Shown here piece by piece: positions 35,521-50,600 of a stretch of 64,000 nucleotides of DNA. This stretch comes from Diprion similis (lineage: Eukaryota; Arthropoda; Insecta; Hymenoptera; Diprionidae). The position numbers and the translations under genes are program-made. The stretch covers positions 5,897,501 to 5,961,500 of the forward strand of contig NC_060106.1 of NCBI RefSeq assembly GCF_021155765.1, read 5' to 3'. The number at the start of each line of letters is the position of its first letter. The first letter of the stretch is position 1. The notes under the pieces are model-generated. The model ran no database searches. It had not been told where the DNA came from and saw only the letters and a list, made by a program, of their open reading frames with translations.

Positions 35521-38500
35521 CGGTGAACTATTTTTATGAGCATTCTACTCCCTCTTCAGGCTTCGTATTCCAGAAGCGATATGATCAGTGCTTTACTTGC
35601 GGTGTGAATTGATTGACTGAATAGAGAGACCGTCGTTACGCCAACTGTCGGTAAAATTTATATTGCACTTGCGGATAATTTTTACCGGGAAAATTACAGT
35701 AATATAAAATTGAAATACCTACACTATATGTATTATACAATCTCTAATTTACTTCTCTTTAAAAGCCTCAAGTCTGGAGACGCCTGGAGACATGGTCAGA
35801 GTTGGTCTGGTAAAAAGGAAAATTATACACCAGCTGTGCGGTAGTCGTTCGATCGGAACGAGGTCTCTAAATTATTTTTACCAACAGCGTAGGGAAAAGG
35901 TGGATCGGGTCGATCAGCCTGAGGCACGCTTACAGGTATATATTTCTCTCCCAGTAACTTCTGGATGAACAAAAAGTGAAATCGAGACGTAAAAGGCTTT
36001 GGACGAACAGGCTGCAAAGGACGGCGAGCGACTTTATGGAGTTCTGTTATAGAGAAGGGTCTCGGGTTTCCGTTCCTTGGTCCTCGGCTTGCTGCAGTCA
36101 TGACTTCACGTACGTACACCTACTCAAAGTGTCGTATACGGTCACGAAAGCACGCCTAGATAAAGCCATATACTAGCTCTCGATCGTGTCTCTACTCATT
36201 TACCGAATCTCTTAACGTTCCGAGTTTTATAGATTCGGTTGTCAAGTAGACCCAAACAAGGTGCATCGTGTGGTGATGAGACGCGACGATGTTCGAAGGT
36301 ATATACTATCTGAAATATATTTTCGAGGTATTCCTAATCAAACAGACTGTTCTTTACAACGCTAGTAAAGCTTCTAAGCATCTTACCTATTCGATGGTTC
36401 AGTCTGTCAAACCAACGTCCAAAGTAAAAAGGTGTCCTTCAATGATCATATCGCGTTTGTTTGGTGAAGAGGGTGCAAGGATGAACAAACAGGTCGATCT
36501 GTTTTCAACGAGTCATTTTAAAATCAGATCGTTCTCGATTTTCCCGTCTGACCAGATGCTGTAATTATATAACAGAATTACAGAGGAGATGTGAAAAAAG
36601 ATATACACAGACTCGGGGCTACGGATGAACGTAGGCTCTTTCGAGGAGAGAGAGAAGAAGAGACAAGAGCTCGGCCCTAGGCTTTCCTGCTTACCACGCC
36701 ACGAATCAACAACCACCGTCGATCGAACGGCGCGTAATTATCTTTCACCGCGAACTCATCGCTCCGACGAGTGAAGACAAAAAGGCGTATTCAGAAAATT
36801 GCTCCGATTATGGGACGAAGTCGCGATGCATGAGCAGCTCGATCTCGATCGTCGCCTGCGCGAGATCCGTTATGTGCACATGACACGCAACCATTTATTC
36901 TTCATGATCCCATTTCAAAGATGGGCACGTCAAGCAAACGTGCAACACATGTGATGGCCACCCAGACGTGTCAACTTTCCGTTTATTTTACCGGAATGCG
37001 TTTAGGGCAATGTTTCATTGTCTCACACTCGCCTCTCGAAGAGGTAACGAGGTTGAAGCTATTTCTCTATGATTTGTTACCACCTTAAATCTTTTTCTAA
37101 TTACGAAGTGGCACTTGCTCGGTACCCGCAGAAGTTACATATAGACAACTACCGAGTATTTCTGCGGTTTATAAAGCATCCGCGCAGTGTCTCTGCGTCG
37201 GTAGGGTCGGTAGGGTCAAAGAACAGTTTCAACGTGACTCTCCGTATTCAGTCGGGTTTTCTTAGACGCGTTATACACGTATTTTTATGCAAATTGGAGC
37301 ACCGTAATCGGTCATTGCAGTGTAGGCGTACCGCATTCAAATGCGCCTTACACAGCACGAGAGATACCAGAAGAAGAAAAATTCACCTCGACATTGTTTA
37401 CTCAGGATGTTCCTCATCAACGGTTGGCTGAGAATAATCTTGTTTAAGTAAAAAGAGAGAAATCGGCAAAACTGCTTGCGTTTTTGTTCCACATAAAACA
37501 GAAATTCGATGATAGCGTTTCGTGGGTTTTTAATTAGCGAAAATGGACTCGAGTGCTCCTCCAATTATATTGAAATAATGGTCTTTGCAATCAGTTTCGT
37601 TCAAGATCGGCCCGCCAAGGTCCGAGGCTAGAACGTAAATCGATCTAATGGACCCTTCGCGATGGGCTTCCTCTTGCTTTCCGGAAACAAGCTGCCCATT
37701 AGCTGTCTTCACGCTGACGGGTGCAGTTTGTCTTTTGCTTCGAGTACGTCTTCGTCGTTGGCTGGGTGTGATCTGTACCCGTTTGCCTATATGCTTGCCG
37801 ACGCCGTGCATTCACTCCGTAGTATAAGAGGACGTGCTGCGCAAATAAAAGGCGATGTAAGGACTGGACCGATCACTATGCTCGAGGACTCTTGTAGTCC
37901 TCCTTGGACATTTTCATTTCCGCCTTTTTCCTCGAAAGGTGTTTCGATAACGTTCGAAATCATTTCGTAATCTCCGAAATTACACTGAAATCAGTAGTAT
38001 TAATATAAATCATGAGAAATCACTTAACCAAAGTAAAATTTATTCTTCAAGTAATCAATTTAAAAATGTAAGTACTCACGAAATACGTAATCATGGTATG
38101 AATTTTTTCCCCGTTGAAACACCCCTTCTTTTTCCTCCCTTTCCTCGTGATCGTTTTCTTCTGCGAAAGACATATTCCGTTTTCAATTTATCTCGCGTTT
38201 AACAGAGGCTGTCTGAACGACCTCTAAGGACTACTCGGCAAGGTGACGGATTTAATTATCAATTTACCGACGGTTAGAGACCCAGTGATCGCTCCTGACC
38301 ATGCGGTTAAGTTAATAACGAACGTCGACGACGTCGAGACGCGTTGCGGAATGGCTATAACGAACTCTGATACTTAACAATTACCCGCCATGAAAGAGAC
38401 CAAGGGCGTGTACTGCAGATTTCGTGATTCTCTTACGTTGAGGGAGACAGGATTCAGTACTGACGTTGAACACGAGAAGAAATCATTTGAATCACTTAAA

Positions 38501-41500
38501 CGCGATGCACGTGTGCTCCCTCTGGCACGTCTGCAGGGGCACACATGGGGTCCCTCCGCGTGGTTACATACGTAATATTATACCTTCAGGTCTGTTCGAC
38601 AGTGAGCATATATGAACAGTATAATAATTGTGGTCCATTCCAGTTCGGTTCCCGCTTCTGGAATTATTCTACCGGTCTATTGGGGTTCTAGGTCGACAAT
38701 TATTGGCTTTGAAAACCTGCGATCCTGCGTCCTGTATAAGCGGTAACTCTTCCGAGTTCCACGTTACCTTAAGTTTCCCTGCCTCTCGTGAACAACGTCT
38801 TGAAAGAGTTCAGGTGGCCACTGTAGAGACCATGGTGAACCGTTTTTTTCATCCTCAACTCCTTGAATACTTTCTCCTCAAATTTGTTATACACTTGAAT
38901 AATCGGGCAGAGCTTTCGGACCTCATATCATCGCTTATGGAATTGTGTTGTGAATGGTTCCGTTAACGTAAACTTTTCTCCCCACTCGTTGGCTTGTGGA
39001 TGAATTTGAAGCTGCGAGTCCTCGTGGTTGTTGAACTATTAATTATCTACATGCTGGTTCTACTGTATCAAAATATGCCACCAGATCTTCAGTCAAATCG
39101 TTAATGGATTCCATTAAGCTATGCAGGTCTGGATCCAAGGATATCACCTGGATTACTTTAAAACATGCTTCAAAGGAATTTAGATTAGGTGCGGTAAACA
39201 TGGATTGTACCGGAAGACGAATTAGATAATTAATGAAAGACATTATTAGCTTCGACTGTTTTTTGCCTCATCTCTAATCACGGTAATCAGCGAACTTTGG
39301 TCAATTATTTCCGACATCGCAATAATCGAATAGTGAGTGAAGTACTTCCTGAGCGTTTCCTGTATTCTCCATCGCTCATAGGTCCCGAGAATGGTTTCCT
39401 GCATGTGCAAAGTGCACCAAAGTGCGTGCGCAACTAGTGATTGCTGAGTGGTAATCCATGCACAACAGCGATCAGTTGAACTGTGAAAAATAGCATTCAT
39501 TATTGATAACCCAACTATAGGTACAATTAAAGGATTTATTATGCGCAATGCGTTGAGTTCATGCAACAGCCTCTCGAGTCTTACATGTGTGTAGAACACA
39601 AGCTCACGTTGATAAATCCAAAGCAATTTGTTCAGTGAGTCGTAATTGAATTAATCTGTATGAAATGAACGTAAAAGAAAGAAAAGTCTGCTCATGTGCG
39701 TGCAGCTTGAGACTCGAAACGTGTGCATAATAAGTTCGAATCCTTGACTCGATGTTTCGCGACTTTTTGTCTCATTTGTGCGTTAAAGTGACTCGATACT
39801 GATTCTGAGACGAGGTAATTAATTCTACACTTCAAGCGTTGTCAAATGAACATTATAAATCTGACGCTGCAACGTTGATTCCGTAAAATTCGTACAATCT
39901 TCAGAGTTGGTTTTGTATGAAGTACCTAAATGGATTGTCCAGCCTAAAACAGTTAACTAGTTATATATTCTTTCAATCTCTTCTCTGAAGAGCATGGGAT
40001 CAAAATTCTTACATGCAAAGAAGTTTGTGACTATATGCCCGTATTGAGTCACAAATTTTCTTCCTAACGAGCAGGTTAGAAATCCTAATAGCTCAATACT
40101 TTTTTCTGAATAAAGTTCACGCCAGAAGGCTGCAGTTGACTACAAACAGGTGAAGACGAAATGATTGAGACTTAGAATCAGCGCGATATATAATCACAAT
40201 AATGCTGTATAAATCAAGAAACTTGCTAAGCAACGATGGCATCGTAAGAAGTCATTGTCAGGTTGAATGATGGAAAAGAAAATGCTTCGATACGAATGTA
40301 TGCTCCATGGATTTGAGTGACGGATTACTGGTGGTAACTAGTGGGAGATATATGGCTGCTAAGAAGGACTCTGGTATATCGACTGGGTCATGATTAGATG
40401 TTGGTCAGCTATATATACACCTGGAATAATGTAGTCTGCTATAATAAGACAACTAAAGCCATGCGTACGTTTATTTTAAATGCTAAACCGAACCCTGAGA
40501 CCGGTTGGGAGGATTTTATTTCACCGGGCGCGGTGTGTAATATCCGCGAGCATCACGTCGGAAAGTTTTCTTCAAATATAGCATCCACTACGTGCGCCAC
40601 GGCGGTCTTTAATGTTAATAGAACTGGTCGTTTCTCCGTCTCTAACCATGCATGTAAATTTCTTTTAACAGGCGTGATCTCGCTGCGTATGAATCGGCAA
40701 TGGCTTAATTAGCAGTCAAGGAAGTGTCCTAAGGTAGGATCTTCTTCTTCCTCTCCAGCTATGACAATACTTACAAATATCATTGAATACGATGGGTCAA
40801 AATGCACAGAATAATCGTTTTAAGAACGATAAACCGCGTCGCATGTAGAAACAGAGTAACAATCATACGGATCTATAGGACGAGCCAGTCAAAGTTTCTT
40901 TGGGCTATGCAAGTCAGCTTTAATTTTTGTTAAAAGATCTGCTGCATTGGCAATCTCCTATATGGGAATCGCGAAATACTCTTTTTCACTCTTCTGTACT
41001 TTCTAAAAGAGAGCATGCATCCAGTGTGCAAGAATTACTGACAATTTTTGGTGCCCATAAATTGCGGTAGGAGATTCATGACTAAGCTAGTTGCGCCAAG
41101 CGTGGCGAGGAAGAAATTTGCAACTCGCGCTTATCGCGAACTCAGGGAAAAAGCAGATGGCAAATGCCCGTGGGATTTTGCCAGGCGCGATTATACAGCT
41201 TAGTCGATTTCCTCAGAGTGTAAAAGCGAGGATCTCCGCACGGCCGCATCTCGTCTTCGGTTGTTAACCGAGGAGGCTGAAGGGAATGCGTATCCATAGG
41301 GAAGTCGTGTAGCCAAGCACGTTCGAGATCAGGTTGAGTGGATAATTGTCAGGAATCTACGACGGGGTCCATTTGCCGGGGATTCCTACTGGCATGATTC
41401 TTGGTATTTTGGTATTTCTCTCCTTACAGATGCCAATCGCAAGCTTCGTTTCCTCCGCATCAGCATATCGTCGTGAAGGAAAATTCTAGACGATGAATAG

Positions 41501-44500
41501 GCCGGACAATTTCACTGCAGCGATTCTCAATTCTCATTGTTTTAACAACCATGAGGTTTATGAGCGATATCAAAAGTGTTCCTATAGGGAACGAATTTAT
41601 TGTTAATCACTAAGTCCAGTCAAACAATCTAGAAAATGTAAATTACTCGATGCTGAAGGGTATTGTACTCTTGAAAGTGGTGCTTAGCCATTTGGGTGAA
41701 CATTAATTTCCAACCCATACTTCTCACTCCTGGGATCAATAGATAATGACGAAAATACCGTGTGTGAATTATATTAGATTTTTAGCTTGATTGAAAACTG
41801 TGTCGAAATCGATTTGATATTGAAAAAGAAAAATGTTACTGTATTGTAACATGTAGCCGCAATTTTTCTCCGATTCATTTTTTATTCGATAACGTGTACA
41901 TGAGTATGCAAAAAGAAGCGCAGCTCTCCAACAACGACGGGGCCCATTTTGCGTGATATGTGAAAAAATTTTCTTTTTAGTTAAAGAAAATTCATACAAA
42001 GTTACAAATTTTTCGAAAACGTAGTTTTTACGAAATATCGATCTTTGTGCGTTTTTCGCTGGAAACGATGACTTACGATTCACAGAAAATTTTGAAAAAA
42101 TTATTTTATACCAATTCAGAAAAGACCACAATTTTTTCTCTCTTACAACTTTTTCCCAAATTCTGACCTGCAATAAGGTTATATACCCGGCAACATGACA
42201 GGTTGAAGAATTGAATGATAAACGACCGAATGGAGATCCTTGTTAATTGTATCGGAGCTTAATAAGCTCTAGAATTTTACCGATGTCTTACATTCATAAT
42301 TACGATTTTATCGAAAACGATAGCACGCGGATTTCGAATTGGTATGTATAACGACAACGGTCGAGATAGGCTCCAAATGAGGCGAAATATTTTATCCACC
42401 AGCCGCAGAGGCAGCCAGTATCTGACACTGCGATTTTGAACCGTAATTAGAAATTCATAACGACTTCTGTTGGTACTCGGCAGGATTTTTAAGTACTGTT
42501 TCGCAATATGCCGACTGACTGTGAATCACTTGATTTTACTACCTTAGCAGCCTTGTGCAGCTCTTCTTCTCGTCGACAATACATGCTAATTGCATTTACG
42601 ATCCAGCCGTAAGTATTTATTTAGAATTTATGTCAGATTATCATAGGCATGTAAAAGTCATATCGGATCTGAGCGTCTCAACCGTAATTGGTGCGTATTC
42701 CTATGGAGTCGATTTTCGATTTCCAAGAATATCATTCCCCCACAAGCCCGTGATAGCCAGCCTTATAAGCAGCGAGTAAAGTTCGAACAGAATCCATGCA
42801 GGTATGAATTCATTCTGTGAACATTGAAATCTGAATTCTGAACGATCGAATAGCACGTTTATGCCGCGCTCTGGCATCCAGAGACCGGTTTATAAATCTC
42901 AGCAGCGTTTCTTAGCATTGAATGGAAGAAGCCAGAGAACGGAGCAAGCGGAATGTGTTATACGTACGAAGGGCGTACGCATGTGTAGTTACTTTATCGA
43001 CTTGACTTTTATTCAACATCCAACGATATGCCTCCGAAAGGCGAACTCCACGCGTGCATTAAGAAAGGTTCTTCGGGGCTTTCTCGGGTCGCAGTTGCAG
43101 CCTCTCCGTCGATTCTCCTTTTGATCAAGACGTCACCTTATACCGGACCGAAAGCGGTGCGTGTGCCACCGAAGAGCCAGACGTGTGGGTATAACGTGCT
43201 TATACTCACATGTGCCTACATAAAGATCCTCCAGAGAAATGCACCTTGGCTCTTGGCTATATTCCATTTCGACGTTGGATTTTAGGCATGACCGGGAACA
43301 AGACGGGCTACGACTGTATTCCACAGATTTTACGGACCTGTTCAAACGCCTTTTCGGTTAATTGGAAAGCCACGATCGTTATCTCCGTGGATAATTTATA
43401 AAGGATTCTCCGAGGCGAGGGTTCCTTGATTCGAACTCACTCTTGACCCAAGACTTGTCTCTGCACTTTAACTTGAATCCACCTTAGACAACCCGAATAT
43501 AAAGTTGTCAAAAAGACGTGCAAAGGATGATTCATGCGCCACTTTTTAACGTCTCTGATTGTCAGGCCCAAAGGACATCTTTTTGACGACTTCAAGTATT
43601 CTGCTGTCTACGACATGACGAAGAACCTCGTCAATATTTTGTTCGCAGTATCGTCCGTGACGAAGACGTGTAATTAGATGGAACCATTAGGTCATATTAT
43701 TATTATGTTAACCGTTGAATAAAAATGACAATGAACAGATTAATTAATTACAGCATTGGACTTTCTGCAATACCATGACAAGTACTAGTCGCCGGAAGAA
43801 ATATTACACCCTGGAACCAAAGCCGCAATTAAAATGTCGACCGATACTCACCGCGCAAAGATTGATTGTGCCTATAACTATAGCCCTGCAATTTTTGTTG
43901 CAGTCTCTGCACATCGGTGCATAATTTAGAGTCGTATCACACGACGTTCGTATATGTGAAAAGATTTCAGCACCGTTTTTAAGAAGCTGCTCAAAACGGC
44001 CTCTGGAAATTGAGCTTTATTCAATCTTGGCAAAGTATTTTATAGAACGGTGATCGGTTCGAGGGGTAATTTCTGCTCGATTCAATCGTTTCGCAGGCTT
44101 ACTCGATGCAACGGACTAAAGCTTGCCGAATGCCTCGACAAGCGATATTGAAACATCGCGAATTCCTCGTGCATGCACTTTATCCAGAATCTTTATGACC
44201 GCAAAATACAGCTAGCAGAAACATAGTAATCAATGAAAGTAGGTAGTTTAAAAAAATGGGGCCTGCTCGTAATGGTAGCACATAAACAGGCAACGTATGA
44301 TTCTGCGTTATAATATTTTGTATTACGCAAGGCTTTACGACGAAAGATTTTTTCGCCGATTTTAATATACCCTGAACGGTTCCTTTGCCGCGTTGAAATC
44401 CCAATTTGGCATTATTATATCCAATGAAATTCAATAACCGATATTTATTTACTGGACTATAGCAAACCAGTGAACTTTTCTCAGTGACTCTCGTCGCAAC

Positions 44501-45477
44501 TTCAAAATCGCAATTCTGAGCATTTTACTTTGAAAATAGAATCACTAATCTATATACAGTTATATTTTTTACAACGTTTTTGTATTTTTAATTACTGACG
44601 TCCGTCTCGATTATTCGAGTCGAAAAAAATCGTCGAGTATGAATTAAGCTGAAGGTATATCTCCGTCAGGTCATTTAAAAGTTGTAATTATTAATTACGA
44701 GAACGACGTGTCTCAATTACGGTATATCGTAATAACATATTTGAGCATCGTCGATAAATGCACCTGTCGACCTGTTGCGTATACGCATAATTTTTTATTG
44801 TGTACAGATCCCGCGGGTGAATTCTCAAGCTCCTGTAATTACGTATGAAATTTATAAGGTAGGCAGAAGCAGACGGAATTGAGCTTCTGAGACACGACCC
44901 CACACGTGAAAACTCACATCAAGATAATATCGATCGCTTTTCAACCCACACGATGTTGATTGATTCGACCTTCACTTACGAAGACCGGAAGTCAGGCCAG
45001 CTTGTTCATTCGGATAGAACGTCTCCACGTATAAACAGATACAACTCGTTGCACAACGAACCGTCACATCCGAATGCCAGGATGAAGAATGAGGCAATTC
45101 AATTTTTAAACCATGGTCACGTGTACTGCAAAGGTATTTGCAGGAAGGATGTGGCCGGATTGGGTGCGTCCCTCGCCTCTCAAGTTTTGACCTATAAATT
45201 CAGTCATACTCGCCGAGTTATCTGCTCAGCATCTTCTTCGTCGCTGTTCTCCGGTCGAAAACAATATCGCAGTTCGTGTTTCGCGAATCTCCGAACGTTT
45301 CTCGGTATGCAGGAAAGAAGTTTGAAAAAATATCCGATATTAACGTTGCACAGTTTTGCGGAGTTTGGTTATTGAGAATAACAAATTACAGATCTAGATG
45401 ATTTATGGAAAATACTAGGGAATTTATCTAACGTCATTGAAAGACGTTGATAGATCTTGTTCGGTATTTGTGTAAAA

Positions 45478-45905
45478 AAAAAGTTCCGAAAGTGCCTAAT
45501 TCCGAATTATTTTGTGGCGAATAGTAGTTATATTGTAGAATAGAGTTTCGATAGAGTAAAATTCCGAAAATTAAAATATACTTATACAGCGTAGTTTGCT
45601 CAAAGAGTTAGTGTAAAAAATGACATAAACTGAAAATCAGAATTACCAAGATTCTGAACGTAAAAATATCAAAAATCCAAAACAAAGAGGTGAAATTTCA
45701 CTAAAACATTCACAGAACTAAAAATCTTCGATCATTTAACATTACGTTGTTTCGGATTTTTAAATTTTCTCATTTTCACACTTTAGTAACTTTGACTTCT
45801 CGAATTTATGCCCTTTCGGCATTGTGTGCTTTCGTGATCTTGCCATTTCCTTACTTAAAGTTCCGCCACCAAAAAACTCGGAATTTGGCGCTTTCGTAAC
45901 ATTTC
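45478..45905. mobile_element. Degenerate hairpin element, about 430 bp
   Basis: CCGAAAGTGCCTAATTCCGAATTATTTTGTGGCG at about 45485-45520 pairs with the inverse of CGCCACCAAAAAACTCGGAATTTGGCGCTTTCG at about 45868-45900. Inner segments also pair in part. Repeated GAA/TTC-flanked words fill the interior. Size and form suggest an old MITE. Confidence 0.5.
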
Positions 45906-47506
45906 AACCCCGTCCAAGAAGTCGAACTAATTACAGTCGGACTTCAAACTCCAGGATTGAAATCTTCAACTCACCGTGTTTTCTATACGGCTATCTGTAA
46001 TTGTTTTTCGCCGAGTTATTCAGGTCTCCTTAGTTTAGCCAGATCGATCGCTACTCCAGCTCGTAAGTCAGAGACGATGAACGCGGAACAAATGGATAAA
46101 AAAAAAAGCTTTCCTATCCGAGGATCTCTAATTAAACGATTTCTTACTCCTTTCCTAGTCTCCAAAGGTGTGCAACCGCAGATCCAACCGATAATTCACA
46201 ACTTTTTTTGCGCTGGCTTGATCCTTCTTCGTCTTTTAAGCCTCTGCGGTATCTAATGCAGCTTCCTAAGTCAACTGCACTCCTCGAAGTCCCGCAGTTA
46301 ATTGCTTGTTAAGTGTAATTCCGTTGGTGGTCGACTACAGATGTAGAAATCGCATTTTTTTATCTCTGTGAAAATACTCAACTATCGCGAGTGAACTTTA
46401 TCCCTACCTGTGGAGCACTGCGGCGATGCCAATTTTCCCATTTAAGTGCACTTGGGAAAAATTATAGTGCGATGCCTAAGACGAGGTCGGAGGTCTTGCT
46501 GGATATGTTCGGCCACGCTGATGGCGGCATTACACGTGCTTACGAGTTGTAAGTAGCCGTTATAATTCCTCGTAAAATCATCATATATCATCTACTCGTT
46601 CCGGCTCTCCTGTGTTCGAGTCTCGCATTATTTATACCGCGGTTTAAAGTAGCGTTAAGAAAATATCGACTTTAGTGGGGTATAAGAATTAGTATTACCG
46701 TAGTTTTTTCAAGCCGCGCCGTTACTCTCGCCTTGGGATAATAATTAACAAACATTTTCTTCTTGCGTTGAAAATCGTCAGAATCCACGCGAAACTGAAT
46801 TATCAGTGCTTTGAAATGAATTTTTTATCACGTTCTACAGTCTGAGTAAATTTAAAAAATTACACGTTATTAGAATCGAGTGAAAACTGTTTCTATCTTT
46901 CAATTAAATATGGTAAAAATATTGTAAATCGTTTGATTTTCCACTCAAATTTACCGTCCAAAGGATGTAATTATTATTCATAATATATTTCTTTCGAAAA
47001 AATTTTACCCTTAGAATCTGATTGTAAGCAGCCGCCCTCCAAAAATCTTTGCTCAATTCTTTCCAACAACAATAATAAATGAATTTCTTTCCACCTAATA
47101 TAATAAAATTGATGTGTAAATTCGGTGACAATCTAAGACTGCGAGTCCATTCTTGGAGCTGCGAGACACGGCCGTTAGAAACGAACTCTGCGTTAGAAAA
47201 TAATAAAACACTGTCCCCGAGCAAAGAATGATAATTTTTAAGTCGACGTGACTCCGACGATGCTATTGTCTCAGAGACAATGGACCGTGTATCATTGTCC
47301 TGTTTTACACGGGTCCATAAGGCGCAGACATCAGGCGAGTAACCGAGAAACGAAATCTCAGGACGTGACGGATCCGTCAGTCGGCCGCCGTAATTGTTTC
47401 ACAGTTCAAATATTGGGTCTATTTTAATTGTTACACATGTATATTGTTGCTGAAAATTACCCCACATTGTGTCTCCTCATTTCCTTTTTATCTTCCTATG
47501 TTTCAG

Positions 47507-47612
47507 ATGCGTGGCAGGAATGGCGGAGAAGGTGCGCGAGGCGTCTGTTCGTGGCGACGCCCAGCGTCTTGCTCGCCTCCTCGACGACGCCGTCAAACCA
47601 CTTCCCGATGAG
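47507..47612 (+). CDS. Ankyrin-repeat protein, N-terminal exon
   Basis: A strong pyrimidine-rich acceptor (CTATGTTTCAG) opens this exon and GAG/GTCAGT closes it. ATG at 47520 starts MAEKVREASVRGDAQRLARL followed by LDDAVKPLPDE, a helix pair typical of the first, degenerate ankyrin unit. It ends in phase 0, matching the exon at 52179. The 13 bases before the ATG are leader, so a noncoding exon lies upstream. The arrangement (short N-terminal helix pair, then an HGRSP-type unit) resembles ANKRD6/Diego-type planar polarity proteins, but ankyrin repeats are too generic to name it. Only part of the gene is here. Confidence 0.6.
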
Positions 47613-50600
47613 GTCAGTTTCTTCACTCACACCTCTCTCTCTTTTTCCTAGCTATTGTATTTCCGCTTCACTCACGCATTCCGGCTCTTGTTGTAAACCA
47701 TGTATCAAGACTGAATTCGTGCAGCGTAAACCCGCGGAAGTAAAGTAGACTTTTTGAGAGAAATGGCAATTGAAGAGGACTCTAGAGCAGCTGATTGATG
47801 CAAATCCACTTTTCAATACGTCAAATTTTTCTATCAAGGGTTCAAAAAGAAAGAATCAGCGAGTTTTATGATCAACTAATCGAGATCGTAGGGAGTTGAT
47901 CAGATGCTTGTCACGTGTTCGTTTAAAATTACACTGATGCATTAGGCATCTATATATATATATATATATATATACAAGCGAGGATTCCGTATAAACGACT
48001 GCATGCATGAGAAAAAGAATTTTCAGGTAATATTTGTGAGCGAGGGGGCAGAGGTATGAATTTTAATGAGGAAATGAAATGACTTATTCGTCGATTTTGT
48101 ACGGCTGTTAAAACAATTTTTTATCCTTAGGAATATATGCAGGCACACATATGGGTATGCACTTTAAAAGACCTTTATATCTATAAATTATGGCGATGAA
48201 TGGTATGCATTAATGTATACACATATTCATATACGAGAACTATCGATATTTCTCAAATTACCGAAACACTTAATCAGCCACTTACCGTGTCGACGGATCT
48301 TTCCACAAGGCTTATTCGTATAATAATGCACCGCATGCAGGTGAATATTTTAGTCATAGACGAAATTAGTTTAGCCTAGGCTGCGTGTCATGTATACATA
48401 TAGCTTTAGAAAAGTGTATTATAAGCGCGGAGAAACTTTGGCGCCCGTAATAACTGCAGATTCGGTCTATAAGCCGATGTTTAAATCGTTCAAATTATTA
48501 CGAGTCCCGTATAAGTCTAAGAGGATTAACTCACTGTGATAAAACGTCTAAGTGATCTTAAGCCAGAGACAATGGTGTCTTCTTACAATGGACCACACCT
48601 CTAACTCTATTTATTTCCACATCAATATTCCGAATAAAGATACTTACCGCATAGCATCATCTGATACCCCACGAAAATTTTTTTCCATCAACTTTTGCAT
48701 CGGAGCATTTCTTAACTCGAAAGAAAGCCTGCAACTTCAAGTTTTATACTATCGATTGATGAAATTTCATGTGTCCAAATTATTTGGATGAAATAGATGA
48801 TCAGAAAATAGGTAATTTGTTGTTATAAATTATCCAAATAACAAGTTTTTAGGGTTATAATCATCTCGTAGACAATTGGCGAAGAATTTCAGCTCTGAGT
48901 AAGAATGCCAATTCAATAAAATTCTAAGATAAGAATTAAAAAAGGCTATAATCGCCACTTTCGATTCTATAAAACCCTTTAAACCATATGCTCCGGCAAC
49001 TACTTGCCATGTACAGAGGATCGTTAAGCGATCTCAGGAGCAACTGGTGTCGGCCGTCTAGGTATTACCCTTAAACATTGCGATTAGATACCAAGCCGTG
49101 TGGAAAGGCTTCTCACACGCAGCTGGTAGCTTTGATCGCGACTGACACCGTGACACCAACCATTGGTTGGGCGAGTGGATACAGCCGTGTCCGTAATCCG
49201 TGTACGTAGCTGGCACGTTACATAGCCGCAGGTAATGCCTATCAAGTTTCCAAGGTGATTCCGTCTTCCAGGCTGAAGTAGTTCTTCCGTTTTGCGTCTC
49301 TAACGACGCCGAATACGAAACTGGCAGAAATACTCAGAGTGAAAAAGTCGCGGACTTTTTTCATGTAGTGATAAACAAAAGCAACCGATTTTGCCGGGAT
49401 TGTAGCAAAAAATCACAAACGAACGAACATCAGAACGCGAAAAAGTTTCGACAGACTGCGATAAGCCTTTATTTTAATACATCGAAGTGGTACGAAACAA
49501 GGATTACAACGAAATACTGCTTTTATTGATAAATACAACAACGTTTTTCGAATAATATTTTACAAGTAAAACACGTCACAGTACGATAACTGGAAATATC
49601 GTGACAAAAATATCTAATATCGTTGTCAAGTTATTATAACATTTTTGGAAAATAAAATGTCCAATAAAAAGTCAAAGCTAGCATGTCGATGTTTTTCTAG
49701 TAAGAGTTAGAAAAAAAAAAAAAAAAAAACATGTCGTTAACTACCTGCTGAAATTGAATCCGTTGTTTCAACCATATTTCCTGTTTCCTTAATAATATTT
49801 CGAGCTTTGCGATTGAAAAATTTTTAAATCTGTTGAAATATTTGTTCGCTTAATCGGCCATGTTGCGCTATTCCTCTCATTCCGTAACTGTGGTGAAAGA
49901 CTGAGTTATCGATTGGACCAAGGTGTGAACACGGTATTCATACATCAGTGGCTGCTCATTATAACTGCGTGATTTCAACGTAGATAATTCCGATTAAGTG
50001 TACGCTTGTACATACAAATACCATTCATAAATTATTACACCAGCGGTACTTGCTTTTATCTAATAATGGCGCAACGTACAGTGCCGACAATCGTTACCGA
50101 CTTCAAGCTACCTTTATTGTTAATTACAGTCGTTCGCGACACGTTTAACATACTTAAATTTAATTTAACTTAACAATTGCACATAATCATTTCTGCCTAT
50201 CTCAGAAAGCTTCATTCTCGGTATAAAATTTTCGAGGATAGATGCAATAATTCGCTCGTATTTACGCGAATTCCAGACAATTTGTATTTGAGTCACAAAT
50301 ACTATGAAATTTTCTGCAACATTTTCACGAGGAAATTTGCTACGTGTTGACGCTTTCCCGGTTAAGACAAAAAAAAAAACTTGAATTCAAATTTATAGCC
50401 AGTGGTTTACGAAATGCGGCAGTTTGCTTATAACAAATCGGAAGCGAGGAAACAATTGTGAATATTGAACACCGAACCGGGCATAGAAGCCTTCCGGATG
50501 TGCTTTTGTTGCCTGTCACGCACATACGGTTACTTCCTGCCCGGCTCACATACCGATAGATTCTCGGCACGTGTGTTTCGACATTATTCTGTTCGAGCTG

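Larger units (their letters stand above)
29083..47506. other. 18-kb region without supported coding sequence
   Basis: This is probably introns and/or intergenic DNA upstream of the ankyrin gene. Open frames up to 140 codons exist (for example 44953-45375 plus, 41769-42173 minus, 33067-34068 minus in three overlapping frames), but none has a domain I recognise or a consistent set of splice sites. A donor-like CAG/GTAAAT at 30531 could end a noncoding 5' exon. Structures found are the microsatellites at 30148 and 35489 and the hairpin at 45478-45905. Confidence 0.45.

Noticed and set aside
39043..39626. Two minus-strand frames that faintly recall chemoreceptor segments
   Set aside because: The longer one opens at TTG, they are separated by a stop, and no diagnostic receptor motif is present.
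41769..42173. 134-codon minus-strand frame
   Set aside because: AT-rich composition with many Lys/Phe/Asn and no domain; no splice or start support.
44953..45375. 140-codon plus-strand frame
   Set aside because: No recognised motif, no neighbours, and this length is expected by chance in 64 kb.
46560..46640. TGTTCGAGTCTCGC, like a tRNA T-arm
   Set aside because: No matching acceptor stem, D-arm or anticodon arm could be placed around it.
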